Notes: a model not told the origin generated them from the letters alone. Positions 32,885-41,588 are shown, counted from the first letter of the stretch. The stretch: 64,000 nucleotides of DNA from Nonomuraea harbinensis (GCF_019396385.1 NZ_JAHKRN010000011.1:1-64000); one strand, 5' to 3'. Program-made: numbers and translations.

Positions 32885-35167
32885 ATGTCTAGGCACATGC
32901 TGGCACTGGAGCCAGCGTCCAATCTGACCCTTAGCGGAAACAATCTCACCATCGTGATCGTGGTCGCCGCGGTCGCGCTGATCGCGCTAGCCGTCGCCGG
33001 CGGTCTGGTGCGTGAGGTGCTCGCCGCCGACCAGGGCACGGAGCGCATGCAGAACATCGCCCGTGCCGTCCAGGAAGGGGCCGCGGCGTATCTGACGCGG
33101 CAGTTCCGCACCCTGGCGATCTTCGTCGTGATCATACCCTTCCTGCTGCTCCTCCTACCGGGCGAAACCGACGTACGGATCGGACGCTCGATCTTCTTCG
33201 TGGTCGGCGCGGTGTTCTCCGCGCTGACCGGCTTCATGGGCATGTGGCTGGCGGTGCGCGGCAACGTGCGCGTGGCCGCCGCGGCCCGCGACTCGGGCGA
33301 GCAGCGCGCCATGCGCATCGCCTTCCGTACGGGCGGCGTCGCCGGCATGTTCACCGTGGGCCTCGGCCTGCTGGGCGCGGCCGTGGTCGTCTTCCTCTAC
33401 CAGGGCGACGCGCCCGGCGTGCTGGAGGGCTTCGGCTTCGGCGCGGCGCTGCTCGCCATGTTCATGCGGGTCGGCGGCGGCATCTTCACCAAGGCCGCGG
33501 ACGTCGGCGCCGACCTGGTCGGCAAGGTCGAGCAGGGCATTCCCGAGGACGACCCGCGCAACGCCGCCACCATCGCCGACAACGTGGGCGACAACGTCGG
33601 CGACTGCGCCGGCATGGCGGCCGACCTGTTCGAGTCGTACGCGGTCATGCTGGTCGCGAGCCTCATCCTGGGCCGGGTGGCCTTCGGCGAGCAGGGTCTG
33701 ATCTTCCCGCTCATCGTCCCGATGATCGGCGTGCTGACCGCCATCATCGGCATCTTCGTCACCCGCCTGCGCGCCAAGGACCGCAACGGCATGGCGGCCA
33801 TCAACCGCAGCTTCTTCATCTCGGCCGGCATCTCCGCGGTCCTGGTCGCGGCCGCCGCCTTCTGGTACCTTCCCGCCACCTTCGACGGCCTGGCCGGCGC
33901 GCAGGTGCAGTCCGACGCCGACCCGCGGGTCATCGCCATCGGCGCGGTGCTCATCGGCCTGGTCCTGGCCAGCGCCATCCAGCTGCTCACCGGCTACTTC
34001 ACCGAGACGAACCGGCGCCCGGTCCGCGAGATCGGCGAGAGCTCCCGTACCGGCCCGGCGACCGTCATCCTGGCCGGCATCAGCGTCGGCCTGGAGTCGG
34101 CGGTCTACTCGGCGCTGATCATCGGCGCGGCGGTGTACGGCGCGTTCCTGCTCGGCTTCGGCAACGTGACGGTGGCGCTGTTCGCCGTCGCCCTGGCCGG
34201 CACCGGCCTGCTGACCACGGTCGGCGTCATCGTCTCGATGGACACCTTCGGCCCCGTTTCCGACAACGCCCAGGGCATCGCCGAGATGTCCGGCGACGTC
34301 GAGGGCGAGGGCGCCCGCGTCCTCACCAGCCTGGACGCGGTCGGCAACACCACCAAGGCCATCACCAAGGGCATCGCGATCGCGACGGCCGTGCTGGCCG
34401 CCACGGCGCTGTTCGGCGCGTTCCGCACCGCCGTCGAAGGCGAGCTGCCGGCGGGCAGCGTGTTCAGCCTCGGCATCGACGCGCCCAACGTGCTGGTCGG
34501 CCTGATCATCGGCGCGGCCGTGGTGTTCCTGTTCTCCGGGCTGGCCATCATGGCGGTCGGCCGGGCGGCGATGCGGGTGGTCTTCGAGGTACGCGAGCAG
34601 TTCCGCAGCAAGCCGGGCATCATGCAGGGCACCGAGCTGCCCGACTACGGGCGCGTGGTCGACATCTGCACCCGCGACTCGCTCCGCGAGCTGGCCACGC
34701 CCGGCCTGCTCGCGGTCATGACGCCGATAGCCGTCGGCTTCGCGCTCGGGTACGCGCCGCTCGGCGCGTTCCTGGCGGGCGCGATCGCCGCCGGCACCCT
34801 GATGGCCGTCTTCCTGTCCAACTCGGGCGGCGCCTGGGACAACGCCAAGAAGCTGGTCGAGGACGGACACCACGGCGGCAAGGGCTCCGAGGCGCACGCC
34901 GCCACGGTCATCGGCGACACGGTCGGCGACCCGTTCAAGGACACCGCGGGCCCGGCCATCAACCCGCTGATCAAGGTGATGAACCTCGTCGCGCTGCTGG
35001 TGGCCCCGGCCGTGGTGCTGTGGGCCGACAACGTCGGGCTCCGCGTCGGCATCGCGGTGGTCGCCGTGGCCGTGGTCGTCGGCGCCATCATCGTCTCCAA
35101 GCGCCGCTCGGTGACGGCCGAGCCGGCCAACGACAACGACCGCGACAAGGAACCCGTCGCGTCCTGA
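32885..35167 (+). CDS. hppA: K+-independent membrane H+-pyrophosphatase
   Basis: A 760-aa integral membrane proton pump with about 16 transmembrane helices, driven by pyrophosphate hydrolysis. TKAADVGADLVGKVE is the family signature for substrate binding, with acidic loops DDPRNAATIADNVGDNVGD and DTVGDPFKDTAGPA binding Mg-PPi. GNTTKAITKG has lysine where K+-dependent enzymes have alanine, which marks the K+-independent H+-pumping class. ATG 32885 has GAGGAG 4 nt upstream. The orthologue SCO3547 likewise lies beside bldG (recalled). It would recover energy from biosynthetic pyrophosphate. Confidence 0.95.
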   Translation: MSRHMLALEPASNLTLSGNNLTIVIVVAAVALIALAVAGGLVREVLAADQGTERMQNIARAVQEGAAAYLTRQFRTLAIFVVIIPFLLLLLPGETDVRIGRSIFFVVGAVFSALTGFMGMWLAVRGNVRVAAAARDSGEQRAMRIAFRTGGVAGMFTVGLGLLGAAVVVFLYQGDAPGVLEGFGFGAALLAMFMRVGGGIFTKAADVGADLVGKVEQGIPEDDPRNAATIADNVGDNVGDCAGMAADLFESYAVMLVASLILGRVAFGEQGLIFPLIVPMIGVLTAIIGIFVTRLRAKDRNGMAAINRSFFISAGISAVLVAAAAFWYLPATFDGLAGAQVQSDADPRVIAIGAVLIGLVLASAIQLLTGYFTETNRRPVREIGESSRTGPATVILAGISVGLESAVYSALIIGAAVYGAFLLGFGNVTVALFAVALAGTGLLTTVGVIVSMDTFGPVSDNAQGIAEMSGDVEGEGARVLTSLDAVGNTTKAITKGIAIATAVLAATALFGAFRTAVEGELPAGSVFSLGIDAPNVLVGLIIGAAVVFLFSGLAIMAVGRAAMRVVFEVREQFRSKPGIMQGTELPDYGRVVDICTRDSLRELATPGLLAVMTPIAVGFALGYAPLGAFLAGAIAAGTLMAVFLSNSGGAWDNAKKLVEDGHHGGKGSEAHAATVIGDTVGDPFKDTAGPAINPLIKVMNLVALLVAPAVVLWADNVGLRVGIAVVAVAVVVGAIIVSKRRSVTAEPANDNDRDKEPVAS

Positions 35168-35179
35168 CACCGTTCCACC

Positions 35180-35217
35180 ACGACGCCCGCTCCTCGACAC
35201 CGAGGGGCGGGCGTCGT
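35180..35217 (+). terminator. Terminator of hppA
   Basis: ACGACGCCCGC pairs with GCGGGCGTCGT; inner CCTCG/CGAGG pairs extend the stem around loop ACAC. It starts 12 nt past the stop. Confidence 0.82.
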
Positions 35218-35277
35218 CGTCCGGCCACGCCGGAGGGTGATACGCGGAGTGGCCTTGTTCGGTGGGAAACTGGGCAG

Positions 35278-35388
35278 ATGGACAACAAGCCGCCGTCCGG
35301 CGGGAAGACCCTGGCCGTCATCCTGCTCGCGATGCTTGCCATCATGGCGGTGATCGCGATGCTGGCCGTCTGGGCGTCGAGAGGATGA
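35278..35388 (+). CDS. 36-aa single-pass membrane microprotein
   Basis: MDNKPPSGGK followed by a hydrophobic helix (TLAVILLAMLAIMAVIAMLA) and VWASRG. Its TGA overlaps the ATG of sixA by 4 bp (ATGA), so it is very likely translated as the leader cistron. No family is recognised. GTGGGAAAC 7 nt upstream is a weak ribosome binding site. It may tether or regulate the phosphatase at the membrane, but that is speculation. Confidence 0.6.
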   Translation: MDNKPPSGGKTLAVILLAMLAIMAVIAMLAVWASRG

Positions 35389-35861
35389 CCGAGGTGCGAA
35401 CGCTGATCCTGCTCCGCCACGCCAAGGCGGCCCAGGCGCCTGGGGTGCCCGACAAGGACCGGGCGCTGACCGACCGGGGCGAGCGCGACGCCAAGCGGGC
35501 CGGTGAGGAGCTGCGGATGCTCGGGCTGGAGCCGGAGGTGGTGCTCTGCTCGCCGGCCCGGCGCACCCGCCGCACGGCGGAGCTGGCCTTCCCCGGCGTC
35601 GAGGTGCGGTACGAGCCGGCGATCTACCAGGCCTACCCGGAGGAGCTGCTGGAGCGGCTGCGCCTGCTCGACCCCGATCACGGCACGGTGGCGCTGTGCG
35701 GGCACAACCCGGCCGTGCACGAGCTGGCGCTGATGCTCGCGGAGGACGACTACCTGTTCCGGCCGGGCACGTTCGCGGTGATCAAGACAGCGGTGCCGTG
35801 GCCCGAGCTGTCGGCCGGTGAGGGAGAGCTGGTCACGAGCTGGGGTCCGCAGCACGACTGA
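35385..35861 (+). CDS. Histidine phosphatase family protein (SixA-like)
   Basis: A 158-aa phosphoglycerate-mutase-like phosphatase. LILLRHAKAAQ is the R-H-G/A catalytic motif, with SPARRTRRTAE and LCGHNPAVHELA supplying the second arginine and histidine. The small size and RHAK start match SixA phosphohistidine phosphatases, which dephosphorylate phosphohistidine proteins. The 3' end overlaps serB on the other strand by 29 bp. Confidence 0.87.
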   Translation: MTEVRTLILLRHAKAAQAPGVPDKDRALTDRGERDAKRAGEELRMLGLEPEVVLCSPARRTRRTAELAFPGVEVRYEPAIYQAYPEELLERLRLLDPDHGTVALCGHNPAVHELALMLAEDDYLFRPGTFAVIKTAVPWPELSAGEGELVTSWGPQHD

Positions 35862-37071
35862 CGAGCAGCGCGTCCTCGGCGTCGGCGGCCTCGACCTCGT
35901 CGCGGGAGATGCCGAGCAGGTAGAGGATCGAGTCGAGGTAGGGCGTGTTGACCGCGGTGTCGGCCGCCTGGCGCACCACGGGCTTGGCGTTGAACGCGAT
36001 GCCCAGCCCGGCCGCGGCGATCATGTCGAGGTCGTTGGCCCCGTCGCCGATGGCCACGGTCTGGCTGATCGGCACCCCCGCCTCGCTGGCGAACCGCTCC
36101 AGCGCGCGGGCCTTGCCGGGCCGGTCGACGATCTCGCCGACGAGCCGGCCGGTCAGCTTGCCGTCGATGACCTCCAGCACGTTCGCCGCCGAGTAGTCGA
36201 TGCCGAGCTCCTCCACGAGCGTGTCGGTGATCTGGGTGAAGCCGCCGCTGACGATGGCGAAGCGGTAGTCGAGCCGCTTGAGCGTGCGGACCAGGGTGCG
36301 GGCGCCGGGGGTGAGCACGACCTCACCGCGCACCCGCTCGAACACCTCGGCGGGCAGCCCTTCGAGCTGGGCGACCCGGCGGCGCAGCGACTCGGCGAAG
36401 TCGAGCTCGCCGCGCATGGCCGCCTCGGTGACCTTGGCGACCTCGTCGAGGCAGCCGGCGTGCTTGGCCAGCAGCTCGATGACCTCACCCTGGATGAGGG
36501 TGGAGTCGACGTCCATGACGATGAGCCGCTTGGCCCGCCTGGACAGCCCGGTGCGCTGCACGGCCACGTCGACCTGCTGGGCGGCGGCCTCGGCGGCGAG
36601 CTGGACGCGCAGCTCGTCGGGGTTGGCGCCGGAGACGGACAGCTCGATGCAGGTCACCGGCCACTGGGCCAGCCGCTCGATGCGGTCGATGTTGGCGCCG
36701 GCGGCGGCGATCCGGCGGGCGATGCCGGCGATGGCCGCGGGCTGGAGCGTGGCGCCGAGCACGCTGACCGACAGGCGGCCGCGGCGGCGGTGCTCCTTGG
36801 CCAGGGAGCCGGTGGACAGCTCCACCTCCATGCCCAGGTCCTCGGCGATCCGCTCGACGGCGGTCCACATGGCGCCGAGGGTGCTGCCGGTGCCGGTGGA
36901 CGGCCCTCCGGCGTAGGCGACCAGGACGCCGAGCGTGAGCCGGCCGCGGATGACGACCTGCTCGATGTCGGCCACGGTCACGGGGAAGCCCGACAGGACG
37001 GAGAACAGGCGCGAGGTCACGCCTGGCCGGTCGGGGCCGGTGAAGGTGATCAAGAGGGTGCGCTGGTCCAC
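35833..37071 (-). CDS. serB: Phosphoserine phosphatase with ACT domains
   Basis: A 412-aa HAD phosphatase catalysing the last step of serine synthesis. Two ACT-like regulatory domains (about 1-90 and 95-175; LLITFTGPDRPGVTSRL opens the first) precede the catalytic domain: VMDVDSTLIQGE (D-x-D-x-T nucleophile), IVSGGFTQITD and AIGDGANDLDMIAAA. This is the long actinobacterial/mycobacterial SerB2 form. GTG 37071 has TACCGT ending 8 nt upstream and no clear ribosome binding site. The 3' end overlaps the sixA gene tail to tail. Confidence 0.93.
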   Translation of the reverse strand: MDQRTLLITFTGPDRPGVTSRLFSVLSGFPVTVADIEQVVIRGRLTLGVLVAYAGGPSTGTGSTLGAMWTAVERIAEDLGMEVELSTGSLAKEHRRRGRLSVSVLGATLQPAAIAGIARRIAAAGANIDRIERLAQWPVTCIELSVSGANPDELRVQLAAEAAAQQVDVAVQRTGLSRRAKRLIVMDVDSTLIQGEVIELLAKHAGCLDEVAKVTEAAMRGELDFAESLRRRVAQLEGLPAEVFERVRGEVVLTPGARTLVRTLKRLDYRFAIVSGGFTQITDTLVEELGIDYSAANVLEVIDGKLTGRLVGEIVDRPGKARALERFASEAGVPISQTVAIGDGANDLDMIAAAGLGIAFNAKPVVRQAADTAVNTPYLDSILYLLGISRDEVEAADAEDALLVSRAADPSS

Positions 37072-37122
37072 ATTCAGCCACGGTACTGCGCCCGCCCCGA
37101 TGCCCGCGCCGCAGGTCCTGCT

Positions 37123-38214
37123 TTACGTCCGCAAGATCAGGTGGGCGTCGCCGAACTCGTGCCACAGGTAACGTTCCCGCAGCGCCGCCTCGTACGCCGC
37201 GCGGAGCGGGCGCTCGCCGGCGATCGCGGTCAGCATCATCAGGTGGCTGGAGCGCGGTTCGTGCAGGCCGGTGATGAGCCCCGTGACCGCCCGCACCCCC
37301 GTCGCGGGCGTCACGACGTGGCTGGTCCAGCCCTCGGAGGCGGTCACCAGGCCGCCGGCGGCGGCGGTCTCCAGCGCCCGCACCACCGTGGTGCCGGCGG
37401 CGACCACCCGCCTTCCGCTCCCCAGGGCCAGGTCGACCAGGCGGGCCGTGGCCTCCGGCACCACGTAGCGCTCGGCGTACGGTGGCTCGTCCTTCTCCGG
37501 CGAGGCCACCCCCGTGTGCAGGGTGATCGGCGCGATGCCGACGCCGCGCGCCACCAGCGCCGTGACCAGCTCCGGCGTGAACGGCCGCGCGGCGCTGGGC
37601 ATCTCCGCGCTGCCCGGCACGGTCGCGAACACCGTCTGGTACGCCTCGATCGGCCAGTCCCTGGTGACGTACGCGTACCGGATCGGGGCCCCGTACCCGC
37701 GCAGGTACGTCTCCACGTCGCGGTCGAGCACGGCCCGCCAGAGCCGGGGCGTCTCGCGAGCGACGAGCCGCAGCGTGGCGCCTCCGGGCAGCGGCAGCCA
37801 CTCGCCGGGCGCGCCGCCGCGGTACTGCTCGGTCGCGGTGGCGGTACGGCGGCGCAGCTCGACGAGCCAGGTGCCGTCCGGGCGCGCGGTGGAGAAGTGC
37901 ACCGCGAGCCGGTCCAGCCGCACGGCGGCGGGCAGCGTCGCCGAGTTGTTGACCACGATCAGGTCGCCCGGGTCGAGCAGGCCGGGCAGGTCGGTGAAGC
38001 GGTGGTGCGCCGGCTCGCCGTCACCCGCCGAGACCAGCAGACGGACCCCGTCCCTGCCCACCCCACGCGCCTCCGGCGGCTCCTGCGCCGACAGCGCGGG
38101 CGGCAGAACGAAGTCGAACGCGGCGTTCGCCACCTCGGCCGTCACCTCGGCCGTCACCGCGGTCGTTGCGGGGGATGCGGCGGTCGTCTCGGGGGGCGTC
38201 GTCGGGCGGGTCAC
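37123..38214 (-). CDS. QueA-like S-adenosylmethionine:tRNA ribosyltransferase-isomerase
   Basis: A 363-aa protein matching QueA along its length: DLIVVNNSATLPAAVRL, GGATLRLV, PIRYAYVTRDWPIEAYQTVFA, and the C-terminal GITLHTGVASPEKD-like and SSHLMMLTAIAGE segments. QueA transfers the ribosyl part of SAM to preQ1 in tRNA, but no other queuosine gene is in the window, and actinobacteria often carry this gene alone, so the real substrate is open. The first 40 residues are Thr/Ala/Val-rich. Its GTG overlaps the SDR stop by 4 bp (GTGA). Confidence 0.8.
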   Translation of the reverse strand: MTRPTTPPETTAASPATTAVTAEVTAEVANAAFDFVLPPALSAQEPPEARGVGRDGVRLLVSAGDGEPAHHRFTDLPGLLDPGDLIVVNNSATLPAAVRLDRLAVHFSTARPDGTWLVELRRRTATATEQYRGGAPGEWLPLPGGATLRLVARETPRLWRAVLDRDVETYLRGYGAPIRYAYVTRDWPIEAYQTVFATVPGSAEMPSAARPFTPELVTALVARGVGIAPITLHTGVASPEKDEPPYAERYVVPEATARLVDLALGSGRRVVAAGTTVVRALETAAAGGLVTASEGWTSHVVTPATGVRAVTGLITGLHEPRSSHLMMLTAIAGERPLRAAYEAALRERYLWHEFGDAHLILRT

Positions 38215-38867
38215 TGGAGGCTCACCCGGCCGCTGGCGGGGCGGGTGTGTACGAGGTCGTGCAGGGCGGCGGCGACCTTGGCCGGGTCGGTGGCGGACGC
38301 GGCCTCGTCCGCGCCGACGGCGTCGGCCAGCATCCTGGTGTTCATCTCGCCCGGGTCGGTCCACCAGACCGCCAGCTCGGGCTCCTCGGCGGCGAGCACG
38401 TTCGAGAGCTGCTCCAGCGCCGCCTTGGTGGCCCCGTACCCGCCCCATCCCTCGTACGCGCCGGTGGCGGCGTCGGAGGTGACGTTGACGACGGCGCCCC
38501 GCCGGGCGCGCAGCGCGGGCAGCGTGGCCTGGATGAGGGCGAGCGGCGCGGTGACGTTGGTCTCCAGCAGGACGCGGAAGGCCTCCAGCGGGTAGCCCGC
38601 CAGCGGCGGCAGCGGCGTGGCCCCGAGGCCGCTGGCGTTGTTGACCAGGAGGTCCAGCTCGGGGACGGCGTCCGCCAGGCGGCGGACGTGCGCGGGCTCG
38701 GTGACGTCGCCCGGGATGGCGGTGGCGCCCAGCTCGGCCGCGGCCCGTTCCAGCTCGTTCACGCCGCGCGCGGTGAGCACGAGACGCCAGCCCGCCTCCG
38801 CCAGTGACCGCGCGAGCGCGAGGCCGAGTCCGCGGGAGGCGCCGGTGATGAGTGCGGTGTTCGTCAT
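38211..38867 (-). CDS. Short-chain dehydrogenase/reductase
   Basis: A 218-aa SDR. LITGASRGLGLALA is the cofactor motif, DLLVNNASGLGATP the NNA(S)G strand, and NVTSDAATGAYEGWGGYGATKAAL supplies S...Y-x3-K. VLTARGV suggests NADP. It is translationally coupled to the QueA-like gene, a pairing seen elsewhere in actinomycetes, so they may act together. ATG 38867 is chosen because TAACGT ends 7 nt before it; the frame opens 22 codons upstream. Confidence 0.85.
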   Translation of the reverse strand: MTNTALITGASRGLGLALARSLAEAGWRLVLTARGVNELERAAAELGATAIPGDVTEPAHVRRLADAVPELDLLVNNASGLGATPLPPLAGYPLEAFRVLLETNVTAPLALIQATLPALRARRGAVVNVTSDAATGAYEGWGGYGATKAALEQLSNVLAAEEPELAVWWTDPGEMNTRMLADAVGADEAASATDPAKVAAALHDLVHTRPASGRVSLQ

Positions 38868-38874
38868 GTTCGTG

Positions 38875-38880
38875 ACGTTA
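38875..38880 (-). promoter_or_regulatory. -10 element (TAACGT), leaderless SDR start
   Basis: TAACGT ends 7 nt before ATG 38867 on the minus strand. Confidence 0.5.
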
Positions 38881-39011
38881 GGAACGCGCCGCCGTCCACA
38901 CATCGGGCCGTGGTCCCGTGGCCGCCTGGGCACTTCGTCCTAGGACCTTCCCGGCGCCGGTCGAGAGTCCCGCGGAGGTCACCGGCGCCCGGTCCCCGGT
39001 TCGCCCGTCAG

Positions 39012-39017
39012 TAGAGT
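39012..39017 (+). promoter_or_regulatory. -10 element (TAGAGT), leaderless kinase start
   Basis: TAGAGT ends 6 nt before the GTG of the histidine kinase gene. Confidence 0.5.
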
Positions 39018-39023
39018 GATGGC

Positions 39024-40136
39024 GTGACGGCCGAACGCGACGAGATCCTGCAGGCGGTGAGCTCCGCGGTGCTGGCGGTCACCCGCCATCTGTCGGTGCG
39101 CGAGGTGCTGCAGGTCATCGTACGCTCGGCGCGGCGGCTGCTGGACGCCCGCTACGCCGCGCTGGGGGTGCCCGACGACGACGGCTCGTTCGCGGAGTTC
39201 GTCGCCGAGGGCATCACCGACAAGCAGTGGGAGGCGATCGGGCCCCTCCCGCGCCAGCACGGCATGCTGGGCGCGATGCTCCGCGAGGGCGCCCCGGTGC
39301 GCCTGGCCGACCTGCGCGCCGACCCCAGGTTCGAATACTGGCCGCAGGCGCATCCGGTGATGAAGGACTTCCTCGGCGTCCCCATCACCGACGGCGGCGA
39401 GGTGCTCGGCATCATCTTCCTGGCCAACAAGCGCGCGGGCGGCTTCACCGAGGCCGACCAGGACCTGCTCCAGGTGTTCGCGGCGCACGCCGCCATGGCG
39501 CTGGCCAACGCCCGGCTCTACGAACGGAGCCGGGAGCTGGCGATGCTGGAGGAACGCAACCGGGTGGCCCGCGAGCTGCACGACGCCGTCACCCAGAAGC
39601 TGTTCTCGCTCCGGCTGAGCGCCCAGGCGGCGGGGGCCATGCTGAAGTCGGAGCCCGACAGGGCCGCGGCCGAGCTGGAGCGGGTGCAGCGGCTGGCGGG
39701 GGAGGCGCTGGGCGAGCTGCGGGCGGTGATCGTCGAGCTTCGGCCCGCCGAGCTGGACCGCCACGGGCTGGCCGAGACGCTGCGCAAGCACGTGCGGATG
39801 CTCGACCGCCTGCATCCCGCGCGCGTCACGTACGAGGCGGACGAGCTGCCGCCGCTGGACTCCGCCGCGGAGGTGGCCGTGCTCAGGGTGGCCCAGGAGG
39901 CGCTGCACAACGCGCTGCGCCACGCCGAGGCCGCGCGGGTGACCGTGCGGCTGTCGTACGAGGGCGGCGGGCTGGCCCTGACCGTCGAGGACGACGGCAC
40001 GGGCTTCGAGCAGGGCGCCTCGCGCGGGCTGGGCCTGATCTCGATGAAGGACCGGGCCGAGTCGGTGGGCGGCCGGATGACCGTCAGCTCGGCCCCCGGG
40101 AAGGGGACGACCGTGCGTATGGAGGTGTGCGGGTGA
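39024..40136 (+). CDS. GAF-domain sensor histidine kinase (HisKA_3)
   Basis: A 370-aa soluble kinase of the NarL/DevS class. A GAF domain (about 15-160; ARRLLDARYAALGVPDDD, FLGVPITDGGEVLG) is followed by the HisKA_3 dimerisation helix ERNRVARELHDAVTQKLF with phospho-accepting His, and an HATPase with EALHNALRHA (N box) and EDDGTGFEQGASRGLGL (G boxes). No transmembrane segment is present, so it senses something in the cytoplasm. It overlaps its response regulator by 4 bp. The signal and targets are unknown. Confidence 0.92.
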   Translation: MTAERDEILQAVSSAVLAVTRHLSVREVLQVIVRSARRLLDARYAALGVPDDDGSFAEFVAEGITDKQWEAIGPLPRQHGMLGAMLREGAPVRLADLRADPRFEYWPQAHPVMKDFLGVPITDGGEVLGIIFLANKRAGGFTEADQDLLQVFAAHAAMALANARLYERSRELAMLEERNRVARELHDAVTQKLFSLRLSAQAAGAMLKSEPDRAAAELERVQRLAGEALGELRAVIVELRPAELDRHGLAETLRKHVRMLDRLHPARVTYEADELPPLDSAAEVAVLRVAQEALHNALRHAEAARVTVRLSYEGGGLALTVEDDGTGFEQGASRGLGLISMKDRAESVGGRMTVSSAPGKGTTVRMEVCG

Positions 40137-40759
40137 TCCGGGTGCTGGTCGCCGACGACCATCCGGTGGTGCGTCAGGGGCTGCGCACGTTCCTCGACCT
40201 GCAGGACGACATCACGGTCGTGGGTGAGGCGGGCGACGGCGCGCGCGCCGTCGAGCTGGTCCGCGAGCTCGCGCCCGACGTGCTGCTGCTCGACCTCAAG
40301 ATGCCGGTGCTGGACGGGCTGGCCACGCTGGGCGAGCTGACCGGCGCCGCGACCCGGGTGCTGGTGCTGACCTCGGTGAGCGACAGGGCCGACGTGGGCC
40401 CCGCGATGCGGGCGGGCGCGTCCGGCTTCCTCTACAAGGACGTCGACCCGACGGCGCTGGTGCGTGCCGTGCGGGCCGTGCACAGCGGGCAGGTGCTGCT
40501 CGCGCCGGAGGCGGCCGAGGCGATGCTGGCGGGCGGCGAGGGCGCGCGGCCGGCGGGGGGCCCGCCCGTGCCGCTGACCGACCGCGAGCGCGAGGTGCTG
40601 AAACTGATCGCGGCCGGCCGGTCCAACCGCGAGATCGCCCGCAGCCTCGCGGTCGCCGAGAAGACGGTCAAGACCCACGTCTCCAACGTGCTGATGAAGC
40701 TCGGCGTGCAGGACCGCACCCAGGCCGCCCTCTACGCCGTGCGCCACGGCCTGTCCTGA
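40133..40759 (+). CDS. LuxR-type response regulator
   Basis: A 208-aa NarL/FixJ regulator. The receiver domain has VADDHPVVRQGLR (acidic pair), LLLDLKMPVLDGL with the phosphorylated Asp, VLTSVSD (T) and FLYKDVDP (K). The C-terminal HTH reads LTDREREVLKLIAAGRSNRE and EKTVKTHVSNVLMKLG. GTG 40133 overlaps the kinase TGA, so kinase and regulator are made together. Confidence 0.93.
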   Translation: MIRVLVADDHPVVRQGLRTFLDLQDDITVVGEAGDGARAVELVRELAPDVLLLDLKMPVLDGLATLGELTGAATRVLVLTSVSDRADVGPAMRAGASGFLYKDVDPTALVRAVRAVHSGQVLLAPEAAEAMLAGGEGARPAGGPPVPLTDREREVLKLIAAGRSNREIARSLAVAEKTVKTHVSNVLMKLGVQDRTQAALYAVRHGLS

Positions 40760-40773
40760 TCCCTCAGGGCGTC

Positions 40774-40835
40774 CCTGACGGGCTCGAAGGCGGCGTGCCG
40801 GGTCAGAGGTTCCTGACGGGCTCGAAGATGGCGTG
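40774..40835. repeat. 24-bp direct repeat at the 3' end of the hypothetical gene
   Basis: CCTGACGGGCTCGAAGGCGGCGTG (40774-40797) recurs at 40812-40835 with two mismatches. The second copy encodes the C-terminal FEPVRN of the adjacent minus-strand gene; the first would encode a near-identical AFEPVRD beyond its stop codon, as if the gene end had been duplicated. Confidence 0.7.
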
Positions 40836-41519
40836 GTGGGCCGCGACGATCGCGCGACGCACGGCGCGGTCCAGCTCGCGCACCGCGGCGCCGCGGGAGG
40901 CGATCTCGCCGGAGGTGAGCCCGCGCTCCTCGGCCAGGCGCAGCACCGCCCCGAGCCGGGTGGCCAGCGCCGACACCCGGTGGGCGCGCGCCGGATAGCC
41001 GGGGGCCAGCTCCCCGCCGTCCGGCACGTGCGACGGCCGCTCCCGCGCGGGGCCGCCCGCCGCGGCCAGCGCCTGGGTCGCGTCCCGCATCGCCTCCGAC
41101 AGCTCGCGCTCGGCCTCGGCGACGGACGGCAGGTCCTGCCGTACCGGCCCGGCCTCGTGCACGTCCAGCTTGACTCCCACGTACGAGGAACCGCGCAGAT
41201 CGAGCGAGGGCACCAGCCCGAGCCGGGTGTCGTCGAGCACGGCGATGGCGGCCTGCCCGGCGTCGACCGCCGCCGAGTTGAACCCGGGCGGGCCGGAGAG
41301 CCCGAGCGGGTCACCGGGCGCCGGCAGGGCGAGCCGGAACCCGCTCAGGCCACCGGAGCGAAGGTTGGCCAGGTATTTACGCAGCGGAACCTCGCCCACG
41401 ACAGCGGGGCCGCCGACCTCTTCGACGTGGTCGGCCGCCTCGTCCAGGCCGATGTGGCCGGAGAGCCAGGCGTTACCCCAGGCGACGAGCACGGGACAGA
41501 TAGGCGATTCAGGGCGCAC
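40803..41519 (-). CDS. Conserved hypothetical protein
   Basis: A 238-aa soluble protein, not recognised. The N-terminal half is mixed (CPVLVAWGNAWLSGHIGLDEA, LRKYLANLRSGGLSGFRLAL), and the C-terminal third is helical (ERELSEAMRDATQALAAA, LATRLGAVLRLAEERG). No catalytic motif or cysteine cluster is apparent. It is divergent from the ABC ATPase gene. GTG 41519 has TATCGT ending 6 nt upstream. High GC and normal codon use indicate a core gene. Confidence 0.7.
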   Translation of the reverse strand: MRPESPICPVLVAWGNAWLSGHIGLDEAADHVEEVGGPAVVGEVPLRKYLANLRSGGLSGFRLALPAPGDPLGLSGPPGFNSAAVDAGQAAIAVLDDTRLGLVPSLDLRGSSYVGVKLDVHEAGPVRQDLPSVAEAERELSEAMRDATQALAAAGGPARERPSHVPDGGELAPGYPARAHRVSALATRLGAVLRLAEERGLTSGEIASRGAAVRELDRAVRRAIVAAHHAIFEPVRNL

Positions 41520-41525
41520 CGATCC

Positions 41526-41531
41526 ACGATA
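41526..41531 (-). promoter_or_regulatory. -10 element (TATCGT), leaderless hypothetical start
   Basis: TATCGT ends 6 nt before GTG 41519 on the minus strand. Confidence 0.5.
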
Positions 41532-41588
41532 AGCGCTCGCCCTGCAATAGGTTTGTCCCCAGGGTTACTCCTCAAGGAGGGATCGGGG

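Noticed and set aside
35818..38595. A 925-codon plus-strand frame opposite serB and the QueA-like gene.
   Set aside because: It is a shadow of two well-supported minus-strand genes and has no recognisable domain.
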